Below, one piece after another: positions 18,127 through 27,011 of a stretch of DNA of 64,000 nt. The stretch covers positions 62,001 through 126,000 of the forward strand of contig JAKSIB010000001.1 of NCBI GenBank assembly GCA_024399065.1, read 5' to 3'. Position numbers and translations under genes: made by a program. Origin of the DNA: Fibrobacter sp. (GTDB lineage: Bacteria; Fibrobacterota; Fibrobacteria; Fibrobacterales; Fibrobacteraceae). The notes beneath the pieces were generated by a model. It saw only the letters and a program-made list of their open reading frames with translations, was not told where the DNA came from and ran no database searches. Every line of letters begins with the position of its first letter. The first letter of the stretch is position 1.

Positions 18127-18681
18127 TCGAATGTGTGACGTATAAGGCAAAAGCTTTATATACTGCTAAATTTCTTTTTTTAATGTTGATGTTTTTTTCA
18201 AACATTTCTCTTTGGATAGTAGCTTTGAATACGTATCAAGATGTCAATATAGACCTTGATTTAACTCCTTTTTGTCTTATGTATTCAGGCTTGGTTGTCG
18301 TACTCATGTATTTCTTTTGGGCTCATCCCTACAAAATTGAAAGAAAAGAAGACTGTTTTGTTTTTTTTTATGTTTGGAAAAACAATTTTTTTTCTTTTTA
18401 ATAAAGATGAATTTTTAAGATGCGGAAGGGGCCGCTTTGGTGGTAGAATTTTCTACTTCAAAAAAAGGTACCGTACCTATTGGGTCGATGAATGTGTTTT
18501 TCCTGATGTTGTAAAGATAATGGAAGGAATCTATTTGGAGAAGCCTTGCAAGTTTGGTCTCAAGAAGGGCACCGAGACTAAAGTCACGTGCTTGACGTGT
18601 GGAAGACTTTATGAACGTGACATGTCCCGCTGTCTCTGGTGCGATGCTCCGAAACAGCACGCTGATGATGAAAATTTGTAA
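18123..18681 (+). pseudogene. membrane protein with C-terminal zinc ribbon, frameshifted
   Basis: The first frame (18123-18401) encodes two hydrophobic helices (LFLMLMFFSNISLWIVAL and a second near residues 52-67) and stops just after a T8 run at about 18386-18393. The +1 frame continues to 18681 with NKDEFLRCGRGRFGG and a zinc ribbon CLTCGRLYERDMSRCLWC. Removing one T from the run gives one product of about 185 aa. Two CxxC pairs after a membrane anchor suggest a structural zinc site. No family name can be given. Homopolymer slippage, sequencing error and real inactivation are all possible. Confidence 0.65.
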
Positions 18682-18901
18682 ACTTCATAAAAAACGGAAA
18701 TCAAAGAAACGTAGTCTCAATGGTGTGTTTTCGGGGGGGGCACTCCGATATTTCTGTAGTTCTTTTTGTCAATCCACAATCCAGCTTACAAGATTGTTAT
18801 ACACCACAACTAGTCTTTTTTAGTTCCTTGCATAAGCCTTTATGAATGGTTTTTGATTTTTATATTTCTTGTAATTTATATTTGGTTTGGAGGTTTTAGA
18901 A

Positions 18902-19765
18902 ATGCAAAAGTTCTTATTGTTTTTGTCGTTTACAATGTTTGTGTTGACGGCATGTTCAAATGGTTTAGAAAACGATCCTGTTTCTCCGGAGGATTCTCCG
19001 CTCAGCTCAGGGACTGAAAATGTGTCTTCATCTTCTGTTGCTGATGACGTACTTTCCTCTTCTGGTGTGTCTGAAAACAAAGAATCTTATGTGCCCTATG
19101 TGGGAGAAAAGCCTAATTGGAAATATCTGAATCCGTCAATTGCTTATGATGAGATTGTAGATGAACGTGATGGCCAGCGATACAAAACAGTTGTGATTGG
19201 CGATCAAACATGGTTTGCCGAAAATCTTAATTTGGCGACTATTGGTGGCAATGCCGATGATCAGGTTGCCTCTAAGTGTGCAAAGGATTCCTGCGAAGTT
19301 TATGGTCGCCTTTATACATGGGCCGCTGCAATGAATTTTGATGCTTCGTACAATAATCTTTTTTTCTATGAAGACAAGGTCGTTCCTCATCAAGGAATTT
19401 GCCCTAATGGATGGCATGTGCCGGAAAAAGACGAGTTTGTCGTGCTACTCAATAATTTTGATAAGGGAATATGGTTTGAAGCAAACATGAAACTTAAGTC
19501 TATGAATGCATGGGTTGCTGAAGCCCCGGCGACAGATGATGTGGGATTTTCTGCCATACCTGTTTATGAGGAAAGTTATTCCAATAATGGCATTATCAAT
19601 GAGTACCAATCTAGATTTTGGACAACCTTAGACAAAGACTCGAAATTTGGTGAACGTGCAAAATATGCTATAATACTGTATATCGTAAATGAAGAATTAT
19701 TTGATGCCGGTTATGCTGATGGAAATAAAGAAAAATATATGTCTATTCGCTGTATAAAGGATTAG
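18902..19765 (+). CDS. FISUMP-domain lipoprotein
   Basis: 287 aa from the ATG at 18902, preceded by GGAGG; an upstream in-frame TTG would read through that site. The lipobox is VLTAC (Cys18), followed by a Ser-rich linker (VSSSSVADDVLSSSG). The FISUMP domain (TIGR02145, Fibrobacter succinogenes major paralogous domain) spans about residues 85-287: DERDGQRYKTVVIGDQTWFA, ENLN, YGRLYTWAAAM, GICPNGWHVP, and TDDVGFSAIPV. The domain is abundant in Fibrobacter surface proteins and related to formylglycine-enzyme/C-lectin-like folds; its role is not established. It is a good marker of the host lineage. Confidence 0.9.
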   Translation: MQKFLLFLSFTMFVLTACSNGLENDPVSPEDSPLSSGTENVSSSSVADDVLSSSGVSENKESYVPYVGEKPNWKYLNPSIAYDEIVDERDGQRYKTVVIGDQTWFAENLNLATIGGNADDQVASKCAKDSCEVYGRLYTWAAAMNFDASYNNLFFYEDKVVPHQGICPNGWHVPEKDEFVVLLNNFDKGIWFEANMKLKSMNAWVAEAPATDDVGFSAIPVYEESYSNNGIINEYQSRFWTTLDKDSKFGERAKYAIILYIVNEELFDAGYADGNKEKYMSIRCIKD

Positions 19766-19877
19766 AAAAGCTAGATGCTTTTCTTTCATTCTTTCTTAAT
19801 TCTTTTGCGGTCCATTTATCAAACGATTTTAGGCAGCCTGCGCGAGGCTTGAGAATTGGATTTATTAAATTTATTCT

Positions 19878-20720
19878 ATGCAGAAAATTGATACATGGTA
19901 TAAGGCCCAGGGCTATTGCTCTGAAGAAGAATATGAAATTGCAAGCTACCTGCTTTTTGAAGCTGGTGTTGCCACTCTCGAGGAATTGGACCCGAAGGAA
20001 GATGGTCGTACAGACTTTTGCTTTTACACAGGAGACAAGGAAGAACGTGACCGTATTGTGTCCGAGTTCCCCCAGTATCATTTTACTGTGACCGAAGAAC
20101 CTGCCAAGGATTGGGACAAGTGGTGGCGTGATCGCGCCCAGCCTGTTTCCGTGAGCCCCCACCTGGTGGTGCGTCCGCCTTGGGTTGAATACACTCCGGA
20201 AGATGCAGAAACGGTGGTGCTGGAACTTGAAGCAAAGACTGCCTTTGGCACTGGCGAACATGATACTACCAGCAGCTGCGCCCACTTGATGGAATTTGTG
20301 GATTTCAAGGATAAGTCTGTTCTTGATATCGGTACCGGTACTGGCATTTTGGCCATGTTTGCAAAGCGTCGTGGCGCAAAACTTGCGGTGGGTACAGAAA
20401 TTGATCCGCTGACAATTCCCTGCATTGCAGAAAACTTTGAGCGCAACGGTTTCGACGGTTCTGACTGCGTGCTGGGTTTCCTGGATGCGTTTAAGGACAA
20501 CACCAAGTTCGACGTGATCCTCTGCAATATGATTCGCAGCGAATTGTGGCCTCTCCGTGATGATATTGAAGATTTGCTTGCAGAAGGCGGCGAACTGATT
20601 ATTTCTGGTCAGCTGGCAACGGAACGTGACTACATCATCAAGTGGTTTGAAGAAGCCGGCTTCTCCGTAACCCAGGAAAGAACCAGCGGCGAATGGTGGA
20701 GTGTGCTTGCACACTCCTGA
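19878..20720 (+). CDS. prmA: ribosomal protein L11 methyltransferase
   Basis: 280 aa. PrmA trimethylates L11 using SAM. Motifs: VVRPPWVEY, FGTGEHDTTSSC (substrate-side signature), the SAM loop VLDIGTGTGILAMFAKRRGA, and CNMI (catalytic region, NxxxxxL-type). The C-terminus now reads EWWSVLAHS, but 130 bp downstream the same 16-nt sequence returns and continues as WWSVLAKNA-stop directly before a terminator. The present end therefore seems to come from an insertion that left the original tail behind. The last few residues are unlikely to matter for activity. Confidence 0.93.
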   Translation: MQKIDTWYKAQGYCSEEEYEIASYLLFEAGVATLEELDPKEDGRTDFCFYTGDKEERDRIVSEFPQYHFTVTEEPAKDWDKWWRDRAQPVSVSPHLVVRPPWVEYTPEDAETVVLELEAKTAFGTGEHDTTSSCAHLMEFVDFKDKSVLDIGTGTGILAMFAKRRGAKLAVGTEIDPLTIPCIAENFERNGFDGSDCVLGFLDAFKDNTKFDVILCNMIRSELWPLRDDIEDLLAEGGELIISGQLATERDYIIKWFEEAGFSVTQERTSGEWWSVLAHS

Positions 20721-20837
20721 ATGAGCCTCTAAGGGTGACAAATGCGTAAGCTGAGTGTCGCGACCGAGCTTGATCGGGCATGACCGAGGCTAGCATTTGA
20801 GATGTTCGCGTAGCGAACATCAATGGTGGAGTGTGCT
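20692..20837 (+). repeat. small inserted element at the 3' end of prmA, bounded by a 16-bp direct repeat
   Basis: AATGGTGGAGTGTGCT occurs at 20692-20707 and 20822-20837. The 114 bp between contain imperfect inverted arms (CAAATGCGTAAGC and GGCTAGCATTTG) and a perfect hairpin GATGTTCGC-GTA-GCGAACATC at 20801-20821. The outer copy restores a normal PrmA ending in frame. It resembles a MITE-like or REP-like insertion; wording similar to GAGGCTA..GCATT also occurs at 39532-39555. Confidence 0.75.
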
Positions 20838-20841
20838 CGCT

Positions 20842-20866
20842 AAGAATGCTTAAGCATTCTTTTTAG
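20842..20866 (+). terminator. terminator of prmA
   Basis: Perfect 20-bp palindrome AAGAATGCTTAAGCATTCTT followed by TTT on the plus strand. It also contains the stop codon of the convergent 20850-21722 gene. There is no T-run on the minus side. Confidence 0.7.
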
Positions 20867-21722
20867 TCTTTTCAGATCTCAACTGCTTTTGCTTCGGGCT
20901 GCTGGTGTTTTTATGTGTCAGCGGGAAAAGTTGCAAATTCAGGCTGTAGATTCTATCTAGTCCCTGATCCTGGGCCGCAATGTTCTGGACCTTTCTGCGA
21001 AACTCCATAATTTCGTTCAATACTTTGTGGTAACCTTCTTTGGAAAGGTCTACGAAAAGCTCTGAAAAGTGATGTTCGTCGATACCACTCTTTTCCAATG
21101 ATTCGACTGCAAGTTCACTCATTTGGCGGTGGAATGTTCGCAGGACCGTTGCGGTGACATCTCTGTTTTGAGAAGCTAGTTCTCGGTCCACTTGCTCATA
21201 GTGCCCATCGGACGTCTTGGTAAGAAAATGGTTCTTGGTTAGGAACTGAAGGGTTGCCTTGACATCCTCTGCACTTACTTCGGAAACGAATCGTCGTGCG
21301 ATTTCGCTAGGCTTGGTGCTGGTGATGTGTGGAGCCATTTCACGCACAACGGGATTCAGCCAGGATGAGAAAAAGGCGTACATGATTTCGTTGAGAACCC
21401 TGACTTTTTTACTCTGTGCAAGGTTTCCCATCTGGATCAGATATTTTTGTTTCTCTTCAGCATTTTTAGCCTGGTTAAAGTTTACCAGGATTTTGAAGTA
21501 ATCTAGTTCAACGCTCTTGAGGTCGAGAGCTACTGCGACTTGATTGATGCCTGCGCTACTTAAGTTGGTCTTACCTTGGCATACAAGCTTCAAATAAGAC
21601 GGCGATGAAAATCCTGCTTGCTTGGCGAAGATGCGCCAAGACAAAAGCTTGCGAGCCTTCATTTCGTCAAAGTAGTCTTGAAGGAAGATGCGGTAATCCT
21701 GGTAGGCGAAGACGGACTTCAT
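20850..21722 (-). CDS. TIGR02147-family protein (Fibrobacter paralogous family)
   Basis: 290 aa. It opens with the family signature YQDYRIFLQDYFDEMKARK and SWRIFAKQAGFSSPSYLKLV, which reads like a helix-turn-helix, and ends with YSLNLQLFPLTH. TIGR02147 is known mainly from Fibrobacter, with many copies per genome; a DNA-binding regulator role is suggested by the N-terminal helices but not demonstrated. It starts 12 bp after ygiQ on the same strand and may be in its operon. A second member lies at 29434-30300 with about the same length. Confidence 0.85.
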   Translation of the reverse strand: MKSVFAYQDYRIFLQDYFDEMKARKLLSWRIFAKQAGFSSPSYLKLVCQGKTNLSSAGINQVAVALDLKSVELDYFKILVNFNQAKNAEEKQKYLIQMGNLAQSKKVRVLNEIMYAFFSSWLNPVVREMAPHITSTKPSEIARRFVSEVSAEDVKATLQFLTKNHFLTKTSDGHYEQVDRELASQNRDVTATVLRTFHRQMSELAVESLEKSGIDEHHFSELFVDLSKEGYHKVLNEIMEFRRKVQNIAAQDQGLDRIYSLNLQLFPLTHKNTSSPKQKQLRSEKTKKNA

Positions 21723-21734
21723 ATGCTCATGAAG

Positions 21735-24026
21735 TTAGCGGCCGGGACGACGCTTGGAGCTGAATTGTACAGGGGAGTCGTTGCGCGGGCCACGACCATT
21801 GCCGTTGCCGCCGCCGCGACGGTCCTGATTGTTGTTGCCTCTGCCGAATCCGTTGCGGTCATCGCGATGGAAACTCTTGTTGCCACCCTGCTGGAATCCA
21901 CGGCGATTATCATCGCGTCGGAAATCGCGGTTGTCGTCGCGGCGATCTTGATTTCGTACGTCGCGCTGTTCCTGGATGCGTTCGTGGCGCGGAACCCAGG
22001 TCTTGTCGCCGAATTCAGCCTGACGGCGTTCGCGGCGTGCGGAATTTTCCCAACGGCCTTTTTCGCCTGACTTCTGCGGAACGATGGAAATGGCGCTACG
22101 TTCGGCACGCTTCTGCAAATCGCGTTCGCGGAATTCCGGATTCTCTTCGCGTTCCTTGCTGGGGCTGAAGTTCTTGCCTTCGGCGATTGCGGAACGGGAG
22201 AGCAGCAGACGTCCAATCTTGCCCAGCTTCAAGCGTTCCAAAGTGGCGCGGATCTGCGGGCGGTTTTCAGGAATATACCAGAAGAAGAACTGCTTCTGGG
22301 CCTTCTTCTGTTCTGGAGTCTTTGCCACGTACAGCGGAGTTCCATCCGGTTTCATTTCGGCGTAGAACATTTCCGTTGCAATAGTCATGGGAGTCGGCGT
22401 AAAGTCCTGAACCTGTTCCAACTGGAAACCCAACTGCTTTGTTTCTAGGGCCAGTTCCGCCATGTCGGCCTCGGTACATCCCGGATGGCTACTGATGAAG
22501 TAGGGGATGATCTGCTGCTTCTTGCCGATGCGCTTGCATTCCTCGTCAAAGAATTCCTTGAATTTGTGGAATAGCGTAAAGCTGGGCTTACGAATCAACT
22601 TCAGCACTTCTTCTACGGTGTGTTCCGGAGCCACCTTCAAACGGCCGCTGACATGGTAGTCGATAAGTTCGCGGGCGTATTCTTCGTGTTCCTTGCGCAG
22701 GTTTTCATCATTAGTTTCTTGCAACAGCAAGTCGTAACGGACACCGCTTCCGATGAACAGGTGCTTTACCTTTGGATGATTGCGTACTTCGCGGTACAGC
22801 TCAATCAGTTCCCGATGGCTGGTGTTCATGTTATCGCAAATTTTCGGGGTACAGCAACTGGGACGTGCGCACTTGGCGCAGCGGGAACGGTCCTTGCCAC
22901 GCATCTTGTACATGTTGGCGCTGGGTCCGCCCAAGTCCGTAATGGTGCCTGCGAAACCTTCCATGTTGGTGACGATTTCTACTTCACGCAAAATGCTTTC
23001 GCGGCTACGGCTGGCAATGAACTTGCCCTGCTGTGCGTTAATGGCGCAGAAACTGCAACCGCCGAAACATCCGCGGTGGGTGTTGATGCTGTACTTGATC
23101 ATCTCGAATGCAGGAACGTCACCACGCTTTTTGTAACGGGGGTGAGGAGCGCGTGCATAGGGATATTCAAAACTTTCATCCAGTTCGCCGTATTCCATGG
23201 GCGGATAGGCCGGGTTGATCACAACAGTCTTGTCACCAACATCCTGCAAAATGCGGCGCTGGTACATCTTGTTGCATTCAATGTCCACTTTGTTGTAGCT
23301 CTGGATCTGGGTCTTCTTTTCGGCCACGCATTCTTCGTGGCTGGGGAGGCGCAAGTCTTCCCAAGTGGTGCCCAAATCCTTGTGCTTACCCGGTGTGGGT
23401 AATTCGCCCTTGTTCACGAGAACAGCGGTCTGGGGAATATTCTTTAGGCTGGAGAAGGGAACGCCCTTCTTCAAAAGACGTACGATTTCCTTCAAGGGCT
23501 TTTCGCCCATGCCGTACACCAGAATGTCAGCTTCTGTTTCTGCCAAGATGCTGGGTTTTAGACGGTCGCTCCAGTAATCGTAATGGGTTACACGACGCAG
23601 GCTGCTTTCCAATCCGCCAATCAAAAGCGGAACATCGGGGAAGAGCATCTTCACGATTTTTGCGTAAGTGTAGGTGGCGTAATCCGGACGGAAGCCAGCC
23701 TTGTTACCTGCGGTAAAGGCGTCGTCGCTGCGCAAACGCTTTGCTGCAGTGTAGTGGTTCACCATGCTGTCCATGCCGCTACTGATGGCAAAGAACAGGC
23801 GGGGCTTACCCAACTTCTTAAAATCTCTCAAGTCGTCGCGCCAGTTGGGCTGAGGCAAAATGGCAACACGCAAACCTTCGTGTTCGAAAAGTCGTGCAAC
23901 TACAGCGTGGCCGAAACTGGGGTGGTCCACATAGCAATCGGCGCTGATGACAATAACATCAACGTAATCCCAACCAAGTTCGTCGAGGTCTTCTTTGCAA
24001 ATCGGCAAAAAACGTGGATCGTACAT
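21735..24026 (-). CDS. ygiQ: YgiQ-family radical SAM protein with an RG/RD-rich tail
   Basis: 763 aa. The N-terminal UPF0313 part begins MYDPRFLPICKEDLDELGWD, and the radical SAM domain has RGCFGGCSFCAI (the CxxxCxxC 4Fe-4S ligand) near residue 320, followed by a Cys-rich segment CAKCARPSCCTPKIC. The function of YgiQ is not established. Beyond about residue 640 the protein has a disordered tail rich in Arg, Asp, Asn and Gly (FGRGNNNQDRRGGGNGNGRG), unlike the shorter lineage forms. Such tails often bind RNA. No terminator separates it from the TIGR02147 gene. Confidence 0.9.
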   Translation of the reverse strand: MYDPRFLPICKEDLDELGWDYVDVIVISADCYVDHPSFGHAVVARLFEHEGLRVAILPQPNWRDDLRDFKKLGKPRLFFAISSGMDSMVNHYTAAKRLRSDDAFTAGNKAGFRPDYATYTYAKIVKMLFPDVPLLIGGLESSLRRVTHYDYWSDRLKPSILAETEADILVYGMGEKPLKEIVRLLKKGVPFSSLKNIPQTAVLVNKGELPTPGKHKDLGTTWEDLRLPSHEECVAEKKTQIQSYNKVDIECNKMYQRRILQDVGDKTVVINPAYPPMEYGELDESFEYPYARAPHPRYKKRGDVPAFEMIKYSINTHRGCFGGCSFCAINAQQGKFIASRSRESILREVEIVTNMEGFAGTITDLGGPSANMYKMRGKDRSRCAKCARPSCCTPKICDNMNTSHRELIELYREVRNHPKVKHLFIGSGVRYDLLLQETNDENLRKEHEEYARELIDYHVSGRLKVAPEHTVEEVLKLIRKPSFTLFHKFKEFFDEECKRIGKKQQIIPYFISSHPGCTEADMAELALETKQLGFQLEQVQDFTPTPMTIATEMFYAEMKPDGTPLYVAKTPEQKKAQKQFFFWYIPENRPQIRATLERLKLGKIGRLLLSRSAIAEGKNFSPSKEREENPEFRERDLQKRAERSAISIVPQKSGEKGRWENSARRERRQAEFGDKTWVPRHERIQEQRDVRNQDRRDDNRDFRRDDNRRGFQQGGNKSFHRDDRNGFGRGNNNQDRRGGGNGNGRGPRNDSPVQFSSKRRPGR

Positions 24027-24044
24027 GCGGCTTTAAAAATTGAA

Positions 24045-24428
24045 TTACCAGCTTTGAGACTTGATGGCCTTGTAATCGCACTGACCGACCTTGCATTCGC
24101 GAAGACGGTCACGAAGGTAATTGGTTCTTTCTACGTTGACTTCGTAGCTGCAGCGAACATCAATAGTGCCAGGCATAACTTCGCACTTGGAATTTCTGTA
24201 TTTAATCCAGGAAACTTCGGTTTTCTTGAGATCAACTTTTCCTTCTTCGTTGATCTTTTCGCGGAGTTCCTTGTAAACTTCGTTCAGTTCATTATCGGAT
24301 TCTACGAAAAGCTTGCTCATGCAGTAGGTTCTGTCGTAGGATGCGGTGTATTTGTCGCACTTGTATTCTGCAGCGAATGCGGAAACAGACAATGCACAAA
24401 GAATCATGGCGATAAAAAGCTTTTTCAT
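24045..24428 (-). CDS. exported LprI/DUF1311-like small protein
   Basis: 127 aa with signal peptide (LFIAMILCALSVSAFA, cleaved near residue 20). The mature part has six Cys and the DUF1311-type pattern CDKYTASYDRTYCMSKLF, LNEVYKELREKI, and WIKYRNSKC. The same domain occurs in lysozyme inhibitor LprI of mycobacteria and many exported proteins of unknown role. A periplasmic inhibitor or binding protein is a guess. It lies between ygiQ and a MATE gene on the same strand, with 79 bp to the latter. Confidence 0.78.
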   Translation of the reverse strand: MKKLFIAMILCALSVSAFAAEYKCDKYTASYDRTYCMSKLFVESDNELNEVYKELREKINEEGKVDLKKTEVSWIKYRNSKCEVMPGTIDVRCSYEVNVERTNYLRDRLRECKVGQCDYKAIKSQSW

Positions 24429-24507
24429 AATTTTCCTTGGTTATTGCCAAAATAAAATTTTTTTTGAGAGTTGTGGAAACAGAATTCCTTGGAACGTTGT
24501 ATTTTGC

Positions 24508-25905
24508 TTAGCTGTGTTTCGGAATCCAGCGTCCTCTAGCAAGTCGTACCAAGTAGATGGTGCCTCGGAAGCAGAGTTCTGCGCACATGGCCATCCATGC
24601 GCCACGAAGACCGTATTTTGTAACGAGGAATGCAGCAAGGGGGAGGCGCACCACCCACATGCTCACAAGGTTCATAATGCTGGGAACGAAGGTGCTGCCT
24701 GCGCCGCGGAAAACACCGTTGGCAACAATGGAGGCTGCATAGAAAGGTTCCGCAAAAGCTTCAATTCTTAAAATCGCTGTACCCAATCTGCGGATTTCTT
24801 CGTCAGGTGTAAAGAGGCCAATGAGTTCCGGAGCGAAGATGAACATGAATACGGCTAGTATTGCCATGATGGTCATGCCCATGCCGGTTGTCATGAATCC
24901 CATTTTGTGGGTAAGGTCAAAGCGCTTGGCCCCAATGCTCTGGCCAATCAATGTGGTAGCGGCGTGGGCGATTCCATAGCCCGGCATATAGCATAAACTT
25001 TCGATGGTGATGGCAAAAGAGTTTGCGGCAATGGCAGCTGCGCCCAGCGGCGTAACGATGGCGGTGAACATAACGTAGGCGCTGCACATCACCAACTGTT
25101 CCAACCCGACGGGCCAGGAAATTCTGAAGGCTTCCTTAATCTGCTTGATGGAAAAACAGATTTTTTCCTTGGCGCGAAGGTGCAAACTTTTGCTCCTGAC
25201 CAAAAGGAAGTAGAGCATCAGTGACATGATGATGACTTCGGTAATGGTTGTGCCGAGGGCAGCGCCCATAACACCGAGGCCTGCGCCAGGCATTGTGAAT
25301 GTTGCACCGAAGATGCTGACGTCCCGAGTTTCGAAAATCAGGAAGAAGTTCAGAAGCACATCAAGGAAACAGGAACAGACTTGCAAGGCGCTGGGCAATT
25401 TCATATTGCCGCTGCATTGCAACATACCTGCGGCCATGCCGTTCAACTGCATTGCCGGAAGGCCCAAGGCGATGATTAAAAAGTAGATGGAGGCGTTTTG
25501 ATGGATGCTGGGGTCGGCTCCCAGAAGTCCAGGAATTTTTCCGGACATGAAAACGCCGAAGGCCATGAGCAATGCGCTGAAACACAGGCCGAAAAGAAGG
25601 CCCACCTTCACCAGGTTACGGGCCCGAACGTCGCGCTTGGCTCCGATGGCGTGGGCAATCTGTACGGTGAAACCTGCGTTCACCGCATAGCATAAACAGC
25701 CCAGCAGCCACGTGCTGGATGCTACGAGGCCTACGGAGGCCGCTTCGCTGGAACCCAGGTGCCCCACCATGGAGGCATCAATGTATTCCATGATGGTGGT
25801 GGAAATCTGCGCAAGAATTGCAGGAAGACTGAGCTGCCCAATTAAAAGCAGCATTTGGCTTCGGCTGAGAGCCTTTCCATCTCGTAGTTGTTCTAGGCGG
25901 TCCAT
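24508..25905 (-). CDS. MATE-family efflux transporter
   Basis: 465 aa with about 12 membrane helices. The family pattern is clear at the N-terminus (QLSLPAILAQISTTIMEYID, then MVGHLGSSEAASVGL) and in the second half (RISWPVGLEQLVM, IGAKRFDLTHKMG). MATE proteins export drugs, metabolites or toxic cations by Na+ or H+ antiport across the inner membrane; the substrate cannot be read. The start was placed at MDRLEQLRD (25905) rather than an in-frame Met 14 codons upstream, because the latter would leave only 5 bp to the divergent azlC start. Confidence 0.92.
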   Translation of the reverse strand: MDRLEQLRDGKALSRSQMLLLIGQLSLPAILAQISTTIMEYIDASMVGHLGSSEAASVGLVASSTWLLGCLCYAVNAGFTVQIAHAIGAKRDVRARNLVKVGLLFGLCFSALLMAFGVFMSGKIPGLLGADPSIHQNASIYFLIIALGLPAMQLNGMAAGMLQCSGNMKLPSALQVCSCFLDVLLNFFLIFETRDVSIFGATFTMPGAGLGVMGAALGTTITEVIIMSLMLYFLLVRSKSLHLRAKEKICFSIKQIKEAFRISWPVGLEQLVMCSAYVMFTAIVTPLGAAAIAANSFAITIESLCYMPGYGIAHAATTLIGQSIGAKRFDLTHKMGFMTTGMGMTIMAILAVFMFIFAPELIGLFTPDEEIRRLGTAILRIEAFAEPFYAASIVANGVFRGAGSTFVPSIMNLVSMWVVRLPLAAFLVTKYGLRGAWMAMCAELCFRGTIYLVRLARGRWIPKHS

Positions 25906-25952
25906 AATTTTTGATAAGTTGTACAAATATAGTTTTCTATATTCCATCTACC

Positions 25953-26663
25953 ATGAATAATTTCCAATCTTCATTTAAGAATTCCCTGAGGGTCGCTTTC
26001 AAACGATCTCTTCCGGTGCTTACGGGGTACTGGTTTTTGGGCATTACTTATGGGGTATTGGCGGAATCCATGGGATTTAGCTATTGGTATCCGCTGTCCA
26101 TGGCGTTATTCATTTATAGTGGCTCCGCAGAGTTTCTTGGCCTTGGAATGCTTGCTGCAGGTTTCAATCCCCTGGCTGCTGCAAGTATGGCCCTTGTGGT
26201 GGGTGCCCGCCATTTGTTCTATGGAATTTCCATGCTGGACCGTTACAAGGGCATGGGCTGGCGAAAGCCTCTCCTAATTTTCTGGCTTACGGATGAAACT
26301 TTCGCGGTGAACTACAATGCTCGTGAAGCTACGGCAACAGAAATGCTGTTGGTCAGTTTCCTGGATTATTCCTATTGGATTACAGGCGGCTTCATGGGTT
26401 ACATGTTTGGCTCATTCTTGAAGTTCGATATTCATGGTCTTGAGTTTGTTGTAACCGCTATGTTTACCGCCATCTTTATGGATCAGTTCCTGAAGGAAAA
26501 GGAACTGCGTCCGGCGTGGATTGGCATTGGCTGCACTGCCGTCAGCCTGTTTGTTGTGGGGTCCCAGTACTTCGTGATTCCTGCCATGATTGGGATTCTT
26601 TTGATGCTGACCGCGTTCCGCAAAAAGCTGGAACCTAGTTATTTTGAGGAGGTCCGCAAATGA
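25953..26663 (+). CDS. azlC: AzlC-family branched-chain amino acid exporter, large subunit
   Basis: 236 aa, several membrane helices. Motifs: GITYGVLAESMGFSYWYP, YSGSAEFLGLGML, VVGARHLFYGISML and TDETFAVNY, all typical of AzlC. With AzlD it forms a BrnFE-type exporter of branched-chain amino acids or analogues. The start ATG 25953 was preferred to an upstream Met at 25911 that would overlap the MATE gene start. The 3' end overlaps azlD as ATGA, and both genes form one operon. Confidence 0.92.
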   Translation: MNNFQSSFKNSLRVAFKRSLPVLTGYWFLGITYGVLAESMGFSYWYPLSMALFIYSGSAEFLGLGMLAAGFNPLAAASMALVVGARHLFYGISMLDRYKGMGWRKPLLIFWLTDETFAVNYNAREATATEMLLVSFLDYSYWITGGFMGYMFGSFLKFDIHGLEFVVTAMFTAIFMDQFLKEKELRPAWIGIGCTAVSLFVVGSQYFVIPAMIGILLMLTAFRKKLEPSYFEEVRK

Positions 26664-26986
26664 CTTCCCAGCAGCAGATTATTACCATCATAATTCTTGC
26701 GGTGATTACGTTTATGACCCGCGCCTTGCCTTTCCTTGTTTTCCCTGCAGGAAAACCTACGCCAAAATACATCCAGTACCTGGGCAAGGCCTTGCCCCTT
26801 GCAGTTTTTGGAATGCTGGTAGTCTATTGCCTTAAGGAAGTGAATTGGCTTGAAGGAGTGCATGGCATTCCTGAAATTGCGGGAATCGCCGCTACGGCTC
26901 TTGTTCACATTTGGCGTCGTCAGTTGTTCCTTTCCATGGCGGTGGGAACCGCACTTTACATGGTGCTGATTCGCGTTCTTGTATAG
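26660..26986 (+). CDS. azlD: AzlD-family branched-chain amino acid exporter, small subunit
   Basis: 108 aa with three to four membrane helices. FMTRALPFLVFP and YLGKALPLAVFGMLVVYCL are characteristic of AzlD. It works only with AzlC, to which it is coupled by a 4-nt ATGA overlap. GGAGG precedes the start. Directly after it comes a candidate promoter for the nitroreductase gene, so the operon probably ends here. Confidence 0.92.
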   Translation: MTSQQQIITIIILAVITFMTRALPFLVFPAGKPTPKYIQYLGKALPLAVFGMLVVYCLKEVNWLEGVHGIPEIAGIAATALVHIWRRQLFLSMAVGTALYMVLIRVLV

Positions 26987-26994
26987 TATATTTG
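26987..26994 (+). promoter_or_regulatory. candidate FCB-type -10 element (TATATTTG)
   Basis: TATATTTG fits the TAnnTTTG -7 consensus known from Bacteroidetes. It lies 17 nt before the ATG of the exported nitroreductase gene. No clear TTTG upstream box is seen. Confidence 0.35.
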
Positions 26995-27011
26995 AAAAAA
27001 AGGAAAACATT

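Noticed and set aside
18350-18400. Programmed frameshifting at the T8 run
   Set aside because: No stimulatory structure was recognised, and a neighbouring gene has a similar one-base excess, so error or decay is the simpler reading; kept only as a possibility.
18682-18886. Possible gene or RNA in the gap before the FISUMP gene
   Set aside because: AT-rich with a G8 tract; no frame with a ribosome site and no convincing fold was found.
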